A stretch of 64,000 nucleotides of DNA from Anaerotignum sp. MB30-C6 (GCF_030908465.1 NZ_CP133078.1:434001-498000), one strand, 5' to 3'; counted from the stretch's first letter, positions 9,366-18,589 are shown. The notes: generated from the letters alone by a model not told the origin. Program-made: numbers and translations.

Positions 9366-9425
9366 TTGATATTTTTATAGGCCTAGATAAAGTGTGAACA
9401 GTACCTAAGGCCTATAAAATATCAA
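9366..9425. terminator. Long bidirectional hairpin between the broken gene and spo0A
   Basis: TTGATATTTTTATAGGCCT (9366-9384) is complementary, with one bulged T, to AGGCCTATAAAATATCAA (9408-9425), an 18-bp stem. On the minus strand it stands about 40 bases after the spo0A stop and is followed by a T-rich run, so it most likely ends spo0A; it could also stop rightward transcription. Confidence 0.6.
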
Positions 9426-9464
9426 TATTTATTGGGGATAAAAATGATAAAAGGAGTTTTAAAA

Positions 9465-10256
9465 TTAACCAGCTTTTTGTTCCAAACGCAACCTATCAGC
9501 AATCAGTGCGATAAATTCGCTATTGGTAGGTTTGCCTTTATGATTGTTAACAGTATAGCCAAAGAGTGCATCAATGGCATCTACTTTACCACGGTTCCAA
9601 GCTACTTCAATGGCATGACGAATTGCACGCTCTACACGAGAAGGTGTGGTGTTACATTTCTTTGCAATCGAGGGATATAATTCTTTTGTGATGTAATTTA
9701 ATACATCCATATCATTTACGCTCATGATAATTGCTTCTCTCATGTAGTGGTAGCCACGAATATGAGCGGGAACACCGATTTCGTGCAGAATATTTGTAAC
9801 TTTTGTTTCCAAGTCATAAGTCATAGTTGGCTGTGGCTGATTAAAGGAGGGGATGCCACTCTTAATCAAAGGTTTTTCTTGTAATAGCTGTCTGATGCGC
9901 TGTGTCAGAGCTTCCATATCAAAGGGTTTTACCATATAGTAAGAAGCACCCAAATCTAATGCTTTTTGAACAACCTTGTCCTGAGATAAAGCAGAAAGAA
10001 TGATGGTTACTGGCTGATGGATTTCATTATTTTTCTGTAATCTTTCCAAAACGCCAATTCCGTCTAAGCGAGGCATGATACCGTCGATAATTGCTACATC
10101 AGGTTCTGTATCTCTAATTTTGTTCATGGCATCGATACCATCTACAGCAACGGCGACTACAGTTATGTCATCCTGCTTATTCAGGTGACCTACGATTACA
10201 TCACAAAAATCCTTATTATCATCAGCTAACAGCACTTTTATTTTATTTTGATTCAA
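9465..10256 (-). CDS. spo0A: Sporulation master response regulator Spo0A
   Basis: A 263-residue two-domain response regulator. The receiver has the acidic pair at D12/D13 (LLADDN), the phosphoacceptor D58 (AIIDG) and the lysine in MVKPFD. The C-terminal Spo0A effector domain contains the recognition helix region [14 protein letters not shown] and the family ending [14 protein letters not shown]. When phosphorylated it starts sporulation in Bacilli and Clostridia. It is a single-gene unit with its own promoter at 10318-10346 and a hairpin downstream. Its usual upstream neighbour spoIVB is not here. Confidence 0.97.
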   Translation of the reverse strand: MNQNKIKVLLADDNKDFCDVIVGHLNKQDDITVVAVAVDGIDAMNKIRDTEPDVAIIDGIMPRLDGIGVLERLQKNNEIHQPVTIILSALSQDKVVQKALDLGASYYMVKPFDMEALTQRIRQLLQEKPLIKSGIPSFNQPQPTMTYDLETKVTNILHEIGVPAHIRGYHYMREAIIMSVNDMDVLNYITKELYPSIAKKCNTTPSRVERAIRHAIEVAWNRGKVDAIDALFGYTVNNHKGKPTNSEFIALIADRLRLEQKAG

Positions 10257-10317
10257 AATGATCCCTCCGATTGTTGTTTAATGAATGAATATGCAAATAT
10301 TACTTGCTTTTGGGTTG

Positions 10318-10359
10318 ATTATAGTACAGGAATAATCTGGTGACAAGGTGTTTTCGCCA
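10318..10359 (-). promoter_or_regulatory. spo0A promoter with a candidate 0A box
   Basis: On the minus strand TTGTCA (10341-10346) and TATAAT (10318-10323) are 17 bases apart, a near-consensus sigmaA promoter about 60 bases before the spo0A start. TGGCGAA on the minus strand (10353-10359) fits the Spo0A-binding consensus TGNCGAA and lies just upstream of the -35, suggesting autoregulation. Regulation is inferred from position. Confidence 0.7.
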
Positions 10360-10817
10360 GACAAATTAAGACTGAAAATTCAACAAAAACATATAATATC
10401 TCACCGTTTTTATTGGGGAATATTACCCGTGTTGATTTGTGGAGATTGGTGACAGAGGGAAATAAGGGAAATGAGGAAAAATGACGGCTTTTGTGGTGGA
10501 AAATAGTGAATTTTTCTTGTCGAGTTTTTCAATTTCCTTAGGGATTCCAGTTGATACATAGAAAACAATAGAAAAATACGGCTGTAACGTTTTATCCTGT
10601 TGTTGATTTTTCTGGAAAAGAGTAGGAGTATTTTATAAAGAAATTCAAATAGTAATTTAGTAGGGAAAATTCTAGTATCCTTTCATATGTTGTAAAAAAG
10701 TAGAGTATAACGTGTATTTTTAGGATTGTTTATTCCAAAGGATAGAAGGAAAAGTAAATTGGGAATAGGACCTTGATGTGATAAAATTTGGAACTGAGGA
10801 ACAAAAATTCTATGCTA
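10360..10817. other. AT-rich intergenic region between spo0A and rsmA
   Basis: No credible open reading frame was seen on either strand. A one-mismatch 0A-like box (TTGTCGAG near 10517) is present. Otherwise nothing structured stands out until the rsmA terminator. Confidence 0.5.
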
Positions 10818-10861
10818 ATATAAAAAACGGCTATGGAAGGAAAAATATTTCATAGCCGTTT
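10818..10861 (-). terminator. Terminator of the rsmA operon
   Basis: AAACGGCTATG (10825-10835) is the perfect complement of CATAGCCGTTT (10851-10861). On the minus strand the second arm runs into TTTTTT, 18 bases after the rsmA stop. Confidence 0.85.
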
Positions 10862-10878
10862 GCTGTATGCTTTTTGAA

Positions 10879-11754
10879 TTATTGATGCTGCTTATCATAT
10901 ATTGCATCTGTTAAAGCTGCAAATTCATGAATACTAAGGGCTTCGCCTCGAATACGTTCATCCCAACCCAAGGAAATAATTAATGATGTTAAATCTTCTT
11001 TGGAAAGATTTAATTCTCCTTGGTTATTTAAGCTGTTTAATAGGGTTTTTCTTCGTTGACCAAACGCACACTTCACCAAATGGAAAAATAAAGACTCATC
11101 TTTTGTTCTTACTTTTCGTTCTGTCAATACCTTCAGGGTAATAACAGCAGATGCCACTTTGGGGCGGGGCATAAAGCAAGAAGGCTGCACAATCATATCT
11201 AGCTGAGCATCACAATAATACTGCACTGCTATGGATAATGCACCATATTCTTTTTCCTTTGGACTTGCCTGCATACGTTCGGCAACTTCTTTTTGCACCA
11301 TAACCGTAATGGTATCAATATGACGTTCTTTTTCCAATAAATCCATGATGATTGGGGTTGTGATGTAATAAGGGAGGTTTGCTACAACCTTTATGGGTTT
11401 GCCCCCATTTTTTTTCTCAATAATAGTATCAATATCTGTTTTTAAAATGTCCTGATTCAAAATCTCAACGTTATCATAACCGTTAAGGGTTTGGTTTAAT
11501 ATTGGGATTAGTGTGTTATCGATTTCAACAGCAACCACTTCTCTTGCAGTTTCTGCTAAGACTTGGGTTAATGAGCCGATACCAGGGCCGATTTCCAGTA
11601 CACAATCCTCTTTTGTGACGCCTGCACACTGGGCGATATTATCTAAAATATTAGAGTCAATCAAAAAATTCTGCCCAAAGTTCTTCTTAAAGTAAAAGCT
11701 ATTTTCTTCAATAATTTGTTTGGTTCTTGAAGGGGTGGAAATTCTTTCTGCCAT
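10879..11754 (-). CDS. rsmA: 16S rRNA dimethyladenosine transferase RsmA (KsgA)
   Basis: A 291-residue SAM-dependent methyltransferase that dimethylates two adjacent adenines near the 3' end of 16S rRNA during small-subunit maturation. The SAM motif EIGPGIGSLTQ follows the N-terminal NFLID signature, and the catalytic NLPYYITTP motif is intact; the C-terminal helical domain contains QRRKTL. Length is normal. ATG 11754 follows AGGAGGATAAAC. It is the second gene of a two-gene reverse-strand operon, 12 bases after the membrane-protein gene. Confidence 0.96.
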   Translation of the reverse strand: MAERISTPSRTKQIIEENSFYFKKNFGQNFLIDSNILDNIAQCAGVTKEDCVLEIGPGIGSLTQVLAETAREVVAVEIDNTLIPILNQTLNGYDNVEILNQDILKTDIDTIIEKKNGGKPIKVVANLPYYITTPIIMDLLEKERHIDTITVMVQKEVAERMQASPKEKEYGALSIAVQYYCDAQLDMIVQPSCFMPRPKVASAVITLKVLTERKVRTKDESLFFHLVKCAFGQRRKTLLNSLNNQGELNLSKEDLTSLIISLGWDERIRGEALSIHEFAALTDAIYDKQHQ

Positions 11755-11766
11755 GTTTATCCTCCT

Positions 11767-12273
11767 TTACGCTCCAAATCCTAAACTGCCTAATAAGCCG
11801 AAAGACAGAAAAGATACGATAATACCAGCAGTTAATACACCAAGTACAATAACGGGAAAGGTCTTTTTCGGATCCATATTCAATAGAACGCTAATCAAAG
11901 CACCCATCCATGCCCCTGTACCGGGCAGTGGGACTGCGACAAAAAGAAATACACCCCAATATGCGTATTTACGAATTTGGTCGCTTTTCTTATCCGCTTT
12001 CCTCTCACACCACTCCACAAGAGAACGTAAGGGTGTTTTTTTCAGCACTTTGAAGATAAAGCGGATGAAAAGTAAAATGAAAGGGATTGGTACTAAATTG
12101 CCGATAAAAGCAATGATAAAAGTAGGCAACCATTCCATTTGCAGAGCAAAACCAGCAATAATGCCACCTCTTAGCTCTAAAATGGGAAGCATTGATACAA
12201 TGAAAACAATAAGTTCCTTTGCCATTGAACCCTGTAGGTTTGTTACAAACCAGCTTGCAATCGTTTCAGCCAA
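11767..12273 (-). CDS. COG2426-type small multidrug export family membrane protein
   Basis: A 168-residue membrane protein with about five hydrophobic helices. It carries the family features LPILELRGGI and VPLPGTGAW, the paired loops of the COG2426 (Sm_multidrug_ex) group; the transport role in that family name is weakly supported. The start is TTG 12273, 5-6 bases after AGGAGGAATT on the minus strand; a longer frame would run over this RBS. It precedes rsmA by 12 bases in one transcript. Confidence 0.75.
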   Translation of the reverse strand: MAETIASWFVTNLQGSMAKELIVFIVSMLPILELRGGIIAGFALQMEWLPTFIIAFIGNLVPIPFILLFIRFIFKVLKKTPLRSLVEWCERKADKKSDQIRKYAYWGVFLFVAVPLPGTGAWMGALISVLLNMDPKKTFPVIVLGVLTAGIIVSFLSFGLLGSLGFGA

Positions 12274-12425
12274 TTGAATTCCTCCTGAAAAGAGCATGGG
12301 ACGCCCCATGCTGATTTTTTTCGCTACATTGAGACTATATTATATACTAATATGATTTTTTAAACAATAATAAGATATGAAAAAATTCTTAATCTTTTAT
12401 TTTAGCGTGTTTTGTGGTTTTTAAG

Positions 12426-12455
12426 TTGAAATTGACTCGCTTTTATGGTTATAAT
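12426..12455 (+). promoter_or_regulatory. Promoter of the RpiR-type regulator
   Basis: TTGAAA (12426-12431), an 18-base spacer and a consensus TATAAT (12450-12455) preceded by a TG lie about 110 bases before the TTG start. Confidence 0.65.
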
Positions 12456-12563
12456 GTAATTAATAGGAATATATATCCTTTTTTATATTGAAAAGGAGAC
12501 AAAAATTCTGATTTTCATAAGGCTAGATATATCAATTTATATATGACGAAAGGGTGAGAGGGT

Positions 12564-13427
12564 TTGACAGAGGAGTTGAGGGCCCAATTAATGGGTGTAA
12601 AACTAACAAAAAAAGAAAAGTTGATTGCAGAGTTTGTGTTGGATAATTTTGCAGAGTCCTGTTTTATTACTTCTACGGAAATTGCAAAAAGATTGCATGT
12701 TAGTGATTCATCAGTAATTCGTTTTACTCGTACCTTAGGATATTCAGGTTTTATGGATTTTCAAAAGAGCATTAGAAAGACATATACAGAAAGGATTAAT
12801 AGCGTATCCGATAATATTACCATACCTTCGGAGAGGTTGAAGTTATCCATTAGCAAGCTAGGGAAAAGCGATATTGTAGAAAGCTATTTTTCCAATGTGC
12901 TACAAAATTTGAAGTATTGCATCAATCACAACGATACTCTTGCTTTTGAACGGGCTGCAGGCTTAATTGCAGGAAGCAAACGTAAATTTATTATTACCTC
13001 TCGGGCAAACACCTGTATCGGAGATATGATGTTGTTGCTACTGAAACATTTATTGCCAGACGTATATGAAACTTCCCATCCAGCTTTGAACGTAATTGAC
13101 CACTTGTGCGATATTACAGAAAACGACTGTATCATTGCAGTTAGCTTCCCTAGGTATTCAGAGATGGATTTATTGGCTGCACAAATGGCTTATGATTCGG
13201 GAGCAAAGATTATTCTGATTACCGATAAAGCTAGTTCGCCACTGGCCAAGTATGCGACACAGCTGTTAACGGTAAGTGTGGATAGCAATACGTTTTTCAA
13301 CTCTTATGTAGGAGTATTATTTACCATGGAGCTGCTATGCTCATTTATCAGCAGAAAAATGGGATACACCACAGAGGCCAAACTTCAGCTTATCGACAAA
13401 TATATTTCAAAGGTTGGGTTGTTCTGA
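12564..13427 (+). CDS. MurR/RpiR family transcriptional regulator with SIS domain
   Basis: A 287-residue one-component regulator. The N-terminal HTH_6 domain (residues about 1-77) has the family helix-turn-helix TEIAKRLHVSDSSVIRFTR. A SIS sugar-phosphate-binding domain follows from about residue 120 (ITSRANTCIGD, then AVSFPRYSE). Such proteins sense phosphosugars and control sugar catabolism, but no sugar gene is adjacent, so its target is unknown. TTG 12564 is the likely start after AGGGTGAGAGGG. It is monocistronic: a terminator follows. Confidence 0.85.
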   Translation: MTEELRAQLMGVKLTKKEKLIAEFVLDNFAESCFITSTEIAKRLHVSDSSVIRFTRTLGYSGFMDFQKSIRKTYTERINSVSDNITIPSERLKLSISKLGKSDIVESYFSNVLQNLKYCINHNDTLAFERAAGLIAGSKRKFIITSRANTCIGDMMLLLLKHLLPDVYETSHPALNVIDHLCDITENDCIIAVSFPRYSEMDLLAAQMAYDSGAKIILITDKASSPLAKYATQLLTVSVDSNTFFNSYVGVLFTMELLCSFISRKMGYTTEAKLQLIDKYISKVGLF

Positions 13428-13540
13428 AATTTTTGGACTACATAACATTATACAATAAGATAAAGCACGATCTTTTCTGATAAATACCATACATATGAAA
13501 GGCGTATCTTTCGCATTTTAGGTGAATTTACATGAAAAAG

Positions 13541-13576
13541 GCAGGTATCTTTAAATTAGATACCTACCTATTTTTT
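13541..13576 (+). terminator. Terminator after the RpiR-type regulator
   Basis: AGGTATCT (13543-13550) pairs with AGATACCT (13558-13565), followed a few bases later by six T residues. The sequence from here to 13813 holds no convincing gene. Confidence 0.75.
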
Positions 13577-13813
13577 GAGTACAAAGCAAGTGGGCCAAAA
13601 AAGAAGGTCCTTTTTTTATGTCCTAAAGTTGTGGCCAAAATTTGTTTTAGCATGGGTTCTAAGGTGTTTCTAAGTCATGGTCAAAGCCATTTCTTCCTTC
13701 ATCCCATATCAATTCCAAGTCTGAAGTTGTCTTCTAAACTTTTGAGATTTTTACAAGGAACTACCACTGCAAATAAGTAGCATCCAATAATAAAAAAATA
13801 ACCATTCATAGTA

Positions 13814-14335
13814 TTAATACCTATGGTTTACATATTCATCTATTAAAGATTTCCGACTTTCTTCGCAGAATACCCCCTCTTCACGCAAACACTTTAGAAT
13901 AAGGGAGCTTGTAGAATGAAGAATAATGTCCTCATCTTCGATTACAATTTCAAAAAGTTTCCCTTTAAGATATTTGCTATGAACCTTAACAAAATATGCC
14001 TCTGTTCCTCTAAAGTCCAGCATTTTCAAAACTGCAAGGGTGGCCCGATCCTTTTTATTATAATAGTAGTTGCTTTGTTCTAAATAATCCCTTTTCAGTT
14101 CATATTCCATGTCTTTGGTGGTGCTAATTGACTTTTGTTCTTTTGCCAAAGCATTATAATACTGATAGTTAAACAACGCTTTCTCAATTGAGTCCATATT
14201 TGTAAAGGGGCCAATGTCCCCGTATACAACGGCTTCATAGTTTTTTTGAAGATATTCCCTTTTGGTCATATCCCCTTTCACGTATTGGTCAATCAGGCTT
14301 TGACGGTATTTAAAGTATTTTTGAATTGCATTCAT
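13814..14335 (-). CDS. Conserved clostridial protein of unknown function (DUF6648-like)
   Basis: A 173-residue soluble, largely helical protein with KYRQSLIDQYVKGDMTKREY near the N-terminus and YFVKVHSKYLKGKLFEIV in the second half. From memory it resembles a clostridial family labelled DUF6648; no function is known to me. ATG 14335 (after GAGG) is preferred to ATG 14353, which has no spaced RBS. It is divergent from the next gene, separated by about 90 bases. Confidence 0.6.
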   Translation of the reverse strand: MNAIQKYFKYRQSLIDQYVKGDMTKREYLQKNYEAVVYGDIGPFTNMDSIEKALFNYQYYNALAKEQKSISTTKDMEYELKRDYLEQSNYYYNKKDRATLAVLKMLDFRGTEAYFVKVHSKYLKGKLFEIVIEDEDIILHSTSSLILKCLREEGVFCEESRKSLIDEYVNHRY

Positions 14336-14424
14336 GTTTTGCCTCGCTTCCATCCTTTCCCTCTGGCTTTCCTACGTTTCATCCTGTTACAATGATGAAA
14401 GAACACTTATGGGAGAGGATTTAT

Positions 14425-14844
14425 ATGCAGACTTTTTTAGAATTTTATCAGAGGGAGATTCAGCCTAGAATTGGGGCCATAGATGTTTTTTTGAAAACAG
14501 AGCCACAGCCTTATGATCTAGGGCAGGTTGCAGATCTTTTATGTTTATCTACAACAGAACTTTTAAAAATAATGGAGCAAGAAAAATTTGCTATCATTAT
14601 GAAAGGTACTTTTTTGCACCTAATGCAGATTTCGCCTTCTCCCTTTTGCAAGATGTTTCGCAGGGAGGTCTCCCGGGGAATGGCATCAGCATATTCTGTG
14701 CAGGATATTTCATACATATATGACCTAGCATTAAAGGATGTAGAGGTAGCCGCCGAGAAAATAGGGAAATGCTGTTTTTCCTCAGGGGAACTACCCCTTC
14801 TTTTTGAAGAGATATTTATATCTGATAAACAATATCGGCTTTAA
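14425..14844 (+). CDS. Unknown protein, 139 residues
   Basis: A soluble helical protein starting at ATG 14425 after GGGAGAGG; an upstream in-frame ATG at 14326 lacks an RBS and overlaps the divergent gene. It contains a stretch near residue 30 (GQVADLLCLSTTELLKIM) that reads like a helix-turn-helix, so a DNA-binding role is possible. I do not recognise a family. Its 3' end overlaps the converging DJ-1 gene by 29 bases. Confidence 0.5.
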   Translation: MQTFLEFYQREIQPRIGAIDVFLKTEPQPYDLGQVADLLCLSTTELLKIMEQEKFAIIMKGTFLHLMQISPSPFCKMFRREVSRGMASAYSVQDISYIYDLALKDVEVAAEKIGKCCFSSGELPLLFEEIFISDKQYRL

Positions 14845-15367
14845 GGTTTTCAGCCGCTTCTTTGCCTGCAAAAATTTCAGCAAGTTTCAGTGCAAAGAGA
14901 GTGGATGTACCTGGTGCACGGGATGTAATGATATTCCCGTCTACACATACAGCTTCCGTAGAAGGCTTTGCACCGATTAGATTACTTTCCATACCAGGAT
15001 AGATGGTTGCTGTTTTTTCAGCCAAAAGCCCTAACTCGCCAAGAATCATAGGAGCGGCACAGATTGCAGCAATGGGCTTTTGCGCCTTATGATACTCACG
15101 GATAAGGTCACACAGCCCGTTGTGGGCTAAAAGATTTGATGTACCTGGCAGGCCACCGGGTAAAATAATACCATCAGCCATGGTTTTGCATGCATCATCA
15201 AACATGATATCAGCAGTATATACAACATTGTGAGCCCCTTTTACTTGTAAAGAGTCACCGATGGAAACAAATTTTGCATCGATATCAACACGGCGCAGTA
15301 AATCTAAGGGCGTTATAGCCTCAATTTCTTCAAACCCTTCTGCAAGAAAAATATAAATCGTTTTCAT
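14816..15367 (-). CDS. DJ-1/PfpI family protein (YajL-like)
   Basis: A 183-residue protein of the DJ-1/ThiJ superfamily. It has the conserved acidic residue in EGFEEIEA (E14/E15) and the nucleophile cysteine C103 in AICAAP at the nucleophile elbow. The LPGG turn near residue 69 and the closing SRAPGTS match DJ-1 proteins of about 180 residues. Members act as glyoxalase/deglycase-like or redox-sensing proteins; which applies here cannot be told. It ends within the converging neighbour. Confidence 0.85.
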   Translation of the reverse strand: MKTIYIFLAEGFEEIEAITPLDLLRRVDIDAKFVSIGDSLQVKGAHNVVYTADIMFDDACKTMADGIILPGGLPGTSNLLAHNGLCDLIREYHKAQKPIAAICAAPMILGELGLLAEKTATIYPGMESNLIGAKPSTEAVCVDGNIITSRAPGTSTLFALKLAEIFAGKEAAENLKADIVYQI

Positions 15368-15515
15368 GAGAACAGCCTCCTGTCTTTTTTGTGTATTGTC
15401 GATTAAGTGCTTACAAGCTATATTATATTCGAAAACCCAGGAATTATCAAGGATGCCCCTTGACAGGGCTATGTCTTGGGATTATTCTGAGAAGAAAATG
15501 TTTGGAGGTGTAACC

Positions 15516-15980
15516 TTGGAAATTGAAAGAAAATTTTTGACCAAGGAGATTCCTTTTTCCTTAGAGGGGTTTGTTTGCAAGCAGATTATACAGTCTTATA
15601 TTTCATTTGAGCCCACGATACGTATTCGAAAAAGTAACGAGCAGTATTTCTTGACGGTTAAGGGGAAAGGTCATATGGCCAGGGAAGAATTTGAAATTCC
15701 CATACAGCAACAGGAGTATGATCGTTTGCTCGAGAAAATTGAGGGAAATGAAGTTCGTAAAAAGAGATATTATATTCCCCTTGAAAGGGGTTATATGGCG
15801 GAGCTAGATATATATGAAGGACAATTAGAAGGATTGTTCACTACGGAAGTTGAGTTTCCAACCATGGAGGAGGCTGAAAGCTTTGTTCCACTTACTTGGT
15901 TAGGAGAGGATATTACAAAGGATCGTCGTTATAAAAATACTTTTCTTGCCCGTTATGGCAAGCCTAAAGCAGTAAAGTAA
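15516..15980 (+). CDS. CYTH domain protein (triphosphate tunnel metalloenzyme)
   Basis: A 154-residue protein beginning with the diagnostic ExExK motif (EIERKF at residues 2-7) of the CYTH fold. Alternating basic and acidic strands follow (RIRK, LTVKGKG, REEFE, KKRYYIP, ELDIYEG, TEVEFP), as expected for the eight-stranded tunnel that binds triphosphates. It is probably a tripolyphosphatase or a related phosphohydrolase. TTG 15516 is chosen because GGAGG lies 7 bases before; longer frames run back over the divergent gene start. A terminator follows directly. Confidence 0.85.
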   Translation: MEIERKFLTKEIPFSLEGFVCKQIIQSYISFEPTIRIRKSNEQYFLTVKGKGHMAREEFEIPIQQQEYDRLLEKIEGNEVRKKRYYIPLERGYMAELDIYEGQLEGLFTTEVEFPTMEEAESFVPLTWLGEDITKDRRYKNTFLARYGKPKAVK

Positions 15981-16004
15981 GCATCCAAAAAGGGTGCTTT
16001 TTTT
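15979..16004 (+). terminator. Terminator of the CYTH gene
   Basis: AAGCATCC (15979-15986) pairs with GGGTGCTT (15992-15999, one T-G pair) and ends in a T-run; the left arm overlaps the stop codon. Confidence 0.8.
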
Positions 16005-16084
16005 CTTTTTATTGGTATTTTTCATTTTAATGAAGCATAAATTATAGCGATGGACAAGAGACAACTGAAGGGGAGAGGCCGCAT

Positions 16085-17293
16085 ATGTATAATAGAAGAT
16101 ATGACAAGGTATTTCTAATGCTAAGACAGGAGACGGCGGGCTATAGCATGGGTCAAAGGGCACCTTGGGGCAGCTGTGTAATGGAAATCAAAAATGGCGA
16201 GGGTAGAATTAGTTTGACCGTACAAAGTTTGCGCCCCATCCGCCGAGGCAGGTATGCTGTTTATGCCATTGCAGGAGAGGGGGAAAAGCAAAACAACTTT
16301 TTCTGTGGAGTTTTAACCCCTGACGCCGCAGGCCATGGGGAGATAAAATGGGACTTTAACCCAGACAATTTAGAGGGCAAAGGTGTAGCAGTGGAAAAAC
16401 TAAATACAGTTGCCATCTTAGCAGAAGCCGACGGAGGGTTTTCTGCACCGCTTACGGCATATTTTGGAGGTAAAATAGATTGGCGTACATATTTTAAAGG
16501 TGAAAGTAAGAAAAAAGCACCACAAATGGAGGTTTCTATAAGGCAAACGCCGAAAAAGGAAGAAATGAATAAAGATGTGACTTTGGTTGCAGCGGAGGCA
16601 GCCGTGGTGGATATGCCTTCTTTTGAGTTGCCAAAAATCAACTGGAAAAAAGATGCCAAAAAGGAAGAGGCGAAACCAGCAAAGGCCAGACAGGAGAGCT
16701 ATCATGGTAGTTTTCGTGGGCTTTTAGAAAAATTCCGTCATGAGCTGGAGGAATTACAGGAAACTGGAGTTTTCACAGATACAGATATGGAGCGTATTGA
16801 GCGAGCAGGACGGAGGAATATTCAAAAAGAAGTGGTTGCGGAGGCGATCAATCTAAATGTTCAAGAGGAGCCAGTGGAGGAAGCAATTAAAAAGACAACG
16901 ATGGAATCTCCAGTGGAGGCAGTGAAAGAAGAAAGAATACCAGAAGAAGCAAAGGCTGTCGTAGAGGAAATTCCACAAAAATACTACCTCTTGACGGAAA
17001 ATAAGGCAATGTACCCCTTTGGTGATAACGCTATGCCTTGGAAGTGTATTTCTTTGGAGGAAACAGTGCTTTTGGATGAAATCCCCATATCCTGGTTGAA
17101 AGACTATTTCTTCCTGCTATCAATGAAAAAGTTTCACCACTTCATTTGGCAGCCAGAAGGTTCGGGATACTCCCTTGGCGTACCTGGCACTGACACAGGG
17201 GATGAACGTATAAAAGCAGAAGAATTAGGTTTTCAAGAATTTAAAAAGATGGACAATGGCGACATGGGGTATTGGATTTTTATGAAGAAATAA
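16085..17293 (+). CDS. Conserved clostridial protein with two ordered ends and an acidic linker, unknown
   Basis: A 402-residue soluble protein. Residues about 1-135 are beta-rich (MLRQETAGYSMG, RRGRYAVYAIAGE, a possible carbohydrate- or wall-associated fold). Residues about 140-300 are a Glu/Lys/Val/Pro-rich low-complexity linker, and about 300-402 form a second ordered domain ending in MGYWIFMKK. Proteins of this layout occur in spore-forming Clostridia, sometimes discussed as coat- or envelope-related; I cannot assign a role. No signal peptide or membrane helix is visible. ATG 16085 follows GGGGAGAGG. trmB starts 69 bases after the stop. Confidence 0.55.
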   Translation: MYNRRYDKVFLMLRQETAGYSMGQRAPWGSCVMEIKNGEGRISLTVQSLRPIRRGRYAVYAIAGEGEKQNNFFCGVLTPDAAGHGEIKWDFNPDNLEGKGVAVEKLNTVAILAEADGGFSAPLTAYFGGKIDWRTYFKGESKKKAPQMEVSIRQTPKKEEMNKDVTLVAAEAAVVDMPSFELPKINWKKDAKKEEAKPAKARQESYHGSFRGLLEKFRHELEELQETGVFTDTDMERIERAGRRNIQKEVVAEAINLNVQEEPVEEAIKKTTMESPVEAVKEERIPEEAKAVVEEIPQKYYLLTENKAMYPFGDNAMPWKCISLEETVLLDEIPISWLKDYFFLLSMKKFHHFIWQPEGSGYSLGVPGTDTGDERIKAEELGFQEFKKMDNGDMGYWIFMKK

Positions 17294-17362
17294 GGGTTGC
17301 CATTCCAGGGTTTCGATAGTATGATACCTTTATGAGATTTTGTTTGATTAAAGGAGAGTTAT

Positions 17363-17998
17363 ATGAGAATCAGAAAGAAGCCTTGGGCAGAAGCGGAACT
17401 TGAAAATAATAGTAGAGTCATTCAGGATGCACCAACAAGAAAAGGGAAGTGGGCAGAGTTTTTTGGAAACGACAATCCAATTTATGTGGAAATAGGGTGT
17501 GGTAAAGGTGGGTTTATTACAAAGAATGCCCAGGCTTATCCTGAAATAAACTTTATTGGAATTGAAAGGCAGCAGTCCGTCATTGCTCTTGCAGCTAGAA
17601 GAACGGATGAGGGTTTGCCGAACTTAGCGTTGATTTGGGAAAATGCTGCCAACCTTTCAGACTTATTTGAGGTGGGAGAATTCCAAAGACTTTATTTGAA
17701 CTTTTCTGATCCTTGGCCAAAAAAGAGGCTATATAAACGCCGTTTAACCTATCGTGGGTTTTTAGAAAGCTATCGTCAAATTATGGGGAATCATGCAGAA
17801 GTGTTTTTTAAAACGGATAATCGTAACCTCTTTGAATTCTCTTTGAACGAGTTCTGTGCAGATAATTGGAAGTTATCTAATATTTCTTTGGATTTACACA
17901 ATAGTGAGTATGAGGGGAATATTATGACCGAATATGAGGAGAAATTCTCTGCACAAGGGATGCCAATTTATCGTTTGGAAGCTCGTTATGACAATTAA
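17363..17998 (+). CDS. trmB: tRNA (guanine-N7-)-methyltransferase TrmB
   Basis: A 211-residue SAM-dependent enzyme that makes m7G46 in the tRNA variable loop. The SAM motif EIGCGKGGFI lies at about residue 40 and the catalytic NFSDPWPKKRLYKRRL near residue 115; the C-terminal TEYEEKFSAQGMPIYRLE is the family ending. Length is normal. ATG 17363 follows AGGAGAG. A hairpin terminator follows 30 bases after the stop. Confidence 0.96.
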   Translation: MRIRKKPWAEAELENNSRVIQDAPTRKGKWAEFFGNDNPIYVEIGCGKGGFITKNAQAYPEINFIGIERQQSVIALAARRTDEGLPNLALIWENAANLSDLFEVGEFQRLYLNFSDPWPKKRLYKRRLTYRGFLESYRQIMGNHAEVFFKTDNRNLFEFSLNEFCADNWKLSNISLDLHNSEYEGNIMTEYEEKFSAQGMPIYRLEARYDN

Positions 17999-18027
17999 TT
18001 GTTAGAAAGTTCATTCAGGGTATTTTT

Positions 18028-18070
18028 TGGACTGAGTTCTGTGAGAAACAGGAATCAGTCCATTTTGTTT
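18028..18070 (+). terminator. Terminator after trmB
   Basis: TGGACTGA (18028-18035) pairs with TCAGTCCA (18055-18062), with extra inner pairing, and is followed by TTTTGTTTG. Confidence 0.65.
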
Positions 18071-18519
18071 GTCCTTGATTCAGTTGACTTTTTACAGATT
18101 TGAATTCGTGTTGATAAGACAGTCCTATTGATAGCTAACTTAAAATTTAAATTAGGAGTAGGCTTCTTTTCTGGACATACTTTTAAGTATATTCTTTTGA
18201 ATTTCTTTTTGGTAGGTTTTTAAAAACCATACCCAAAAATGATTGGAGAATGCCCTCGGAACCCATAGAAAACGTCAATAGCATTGGTAACCTATTTTTG
18301 CTTTGGCGTAATGAATGAAAGTTCATTCTACTCATCCTTGGAATTGATTTTTTTAATAGAGGAGTTACTAAAGGGTATCTTAAATGAAAAATATACCTCC
18401 GGTGATAGATTTATTTGATTATCAATTTGGGAGTGCATTTTTTGATTTAGAAACATTTGATTTTAACATGTAAAAAAGTTTTCAACACTAATAATCTGTT
18501 TTAGAGTAACGGGCAAGAA
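18071..18519. other. AT-rich gap between trmB and the DUF4364 gene
   Basis: No open reading frame with a ribosome binding site was found on either strand. The sequence is AT-rich with short frames only; it may contain decayed coding sequence, but nothing is recognisable. Confidence 0.4.
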
Positions 18520-18560
18520 AAGAAAAAGCGGCAATTTATATGAAACTATAAATTTGCCGC
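18520..18560 (-). terminator. Terminator of the DUF4364 gene
   Basis: GCGGCAATTTATA (18528-18540) and TATAAATTTGCCGC (18547-18560) form a 13-bp stem with one bulge. Minus-strand reading gives TTTTTCTTTTC after the stem; the other side is an A-run, so it could also work rightward. Confidence 0.8.
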
Positions 18561-18589
18561 AAAAAAAATTACTTACATATGTATAATGA

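Noticed and set aside
9432..9680. Forward frame of 82 codons over the 3' end of spo0A
   Set aside because: It is antisense to the conserved C-terminus of Spo0A, which explains the openness.
11720..12277. Forward frame of 185 codons
   Set aside because: It lies opposite the well-supported COG2426 gene and has no family features.
13532..13780. Forward frame of 82 codons after the RpiR-type gene
   Set aside because: It starts in the left arm of a terminator and includes it; no RBS.
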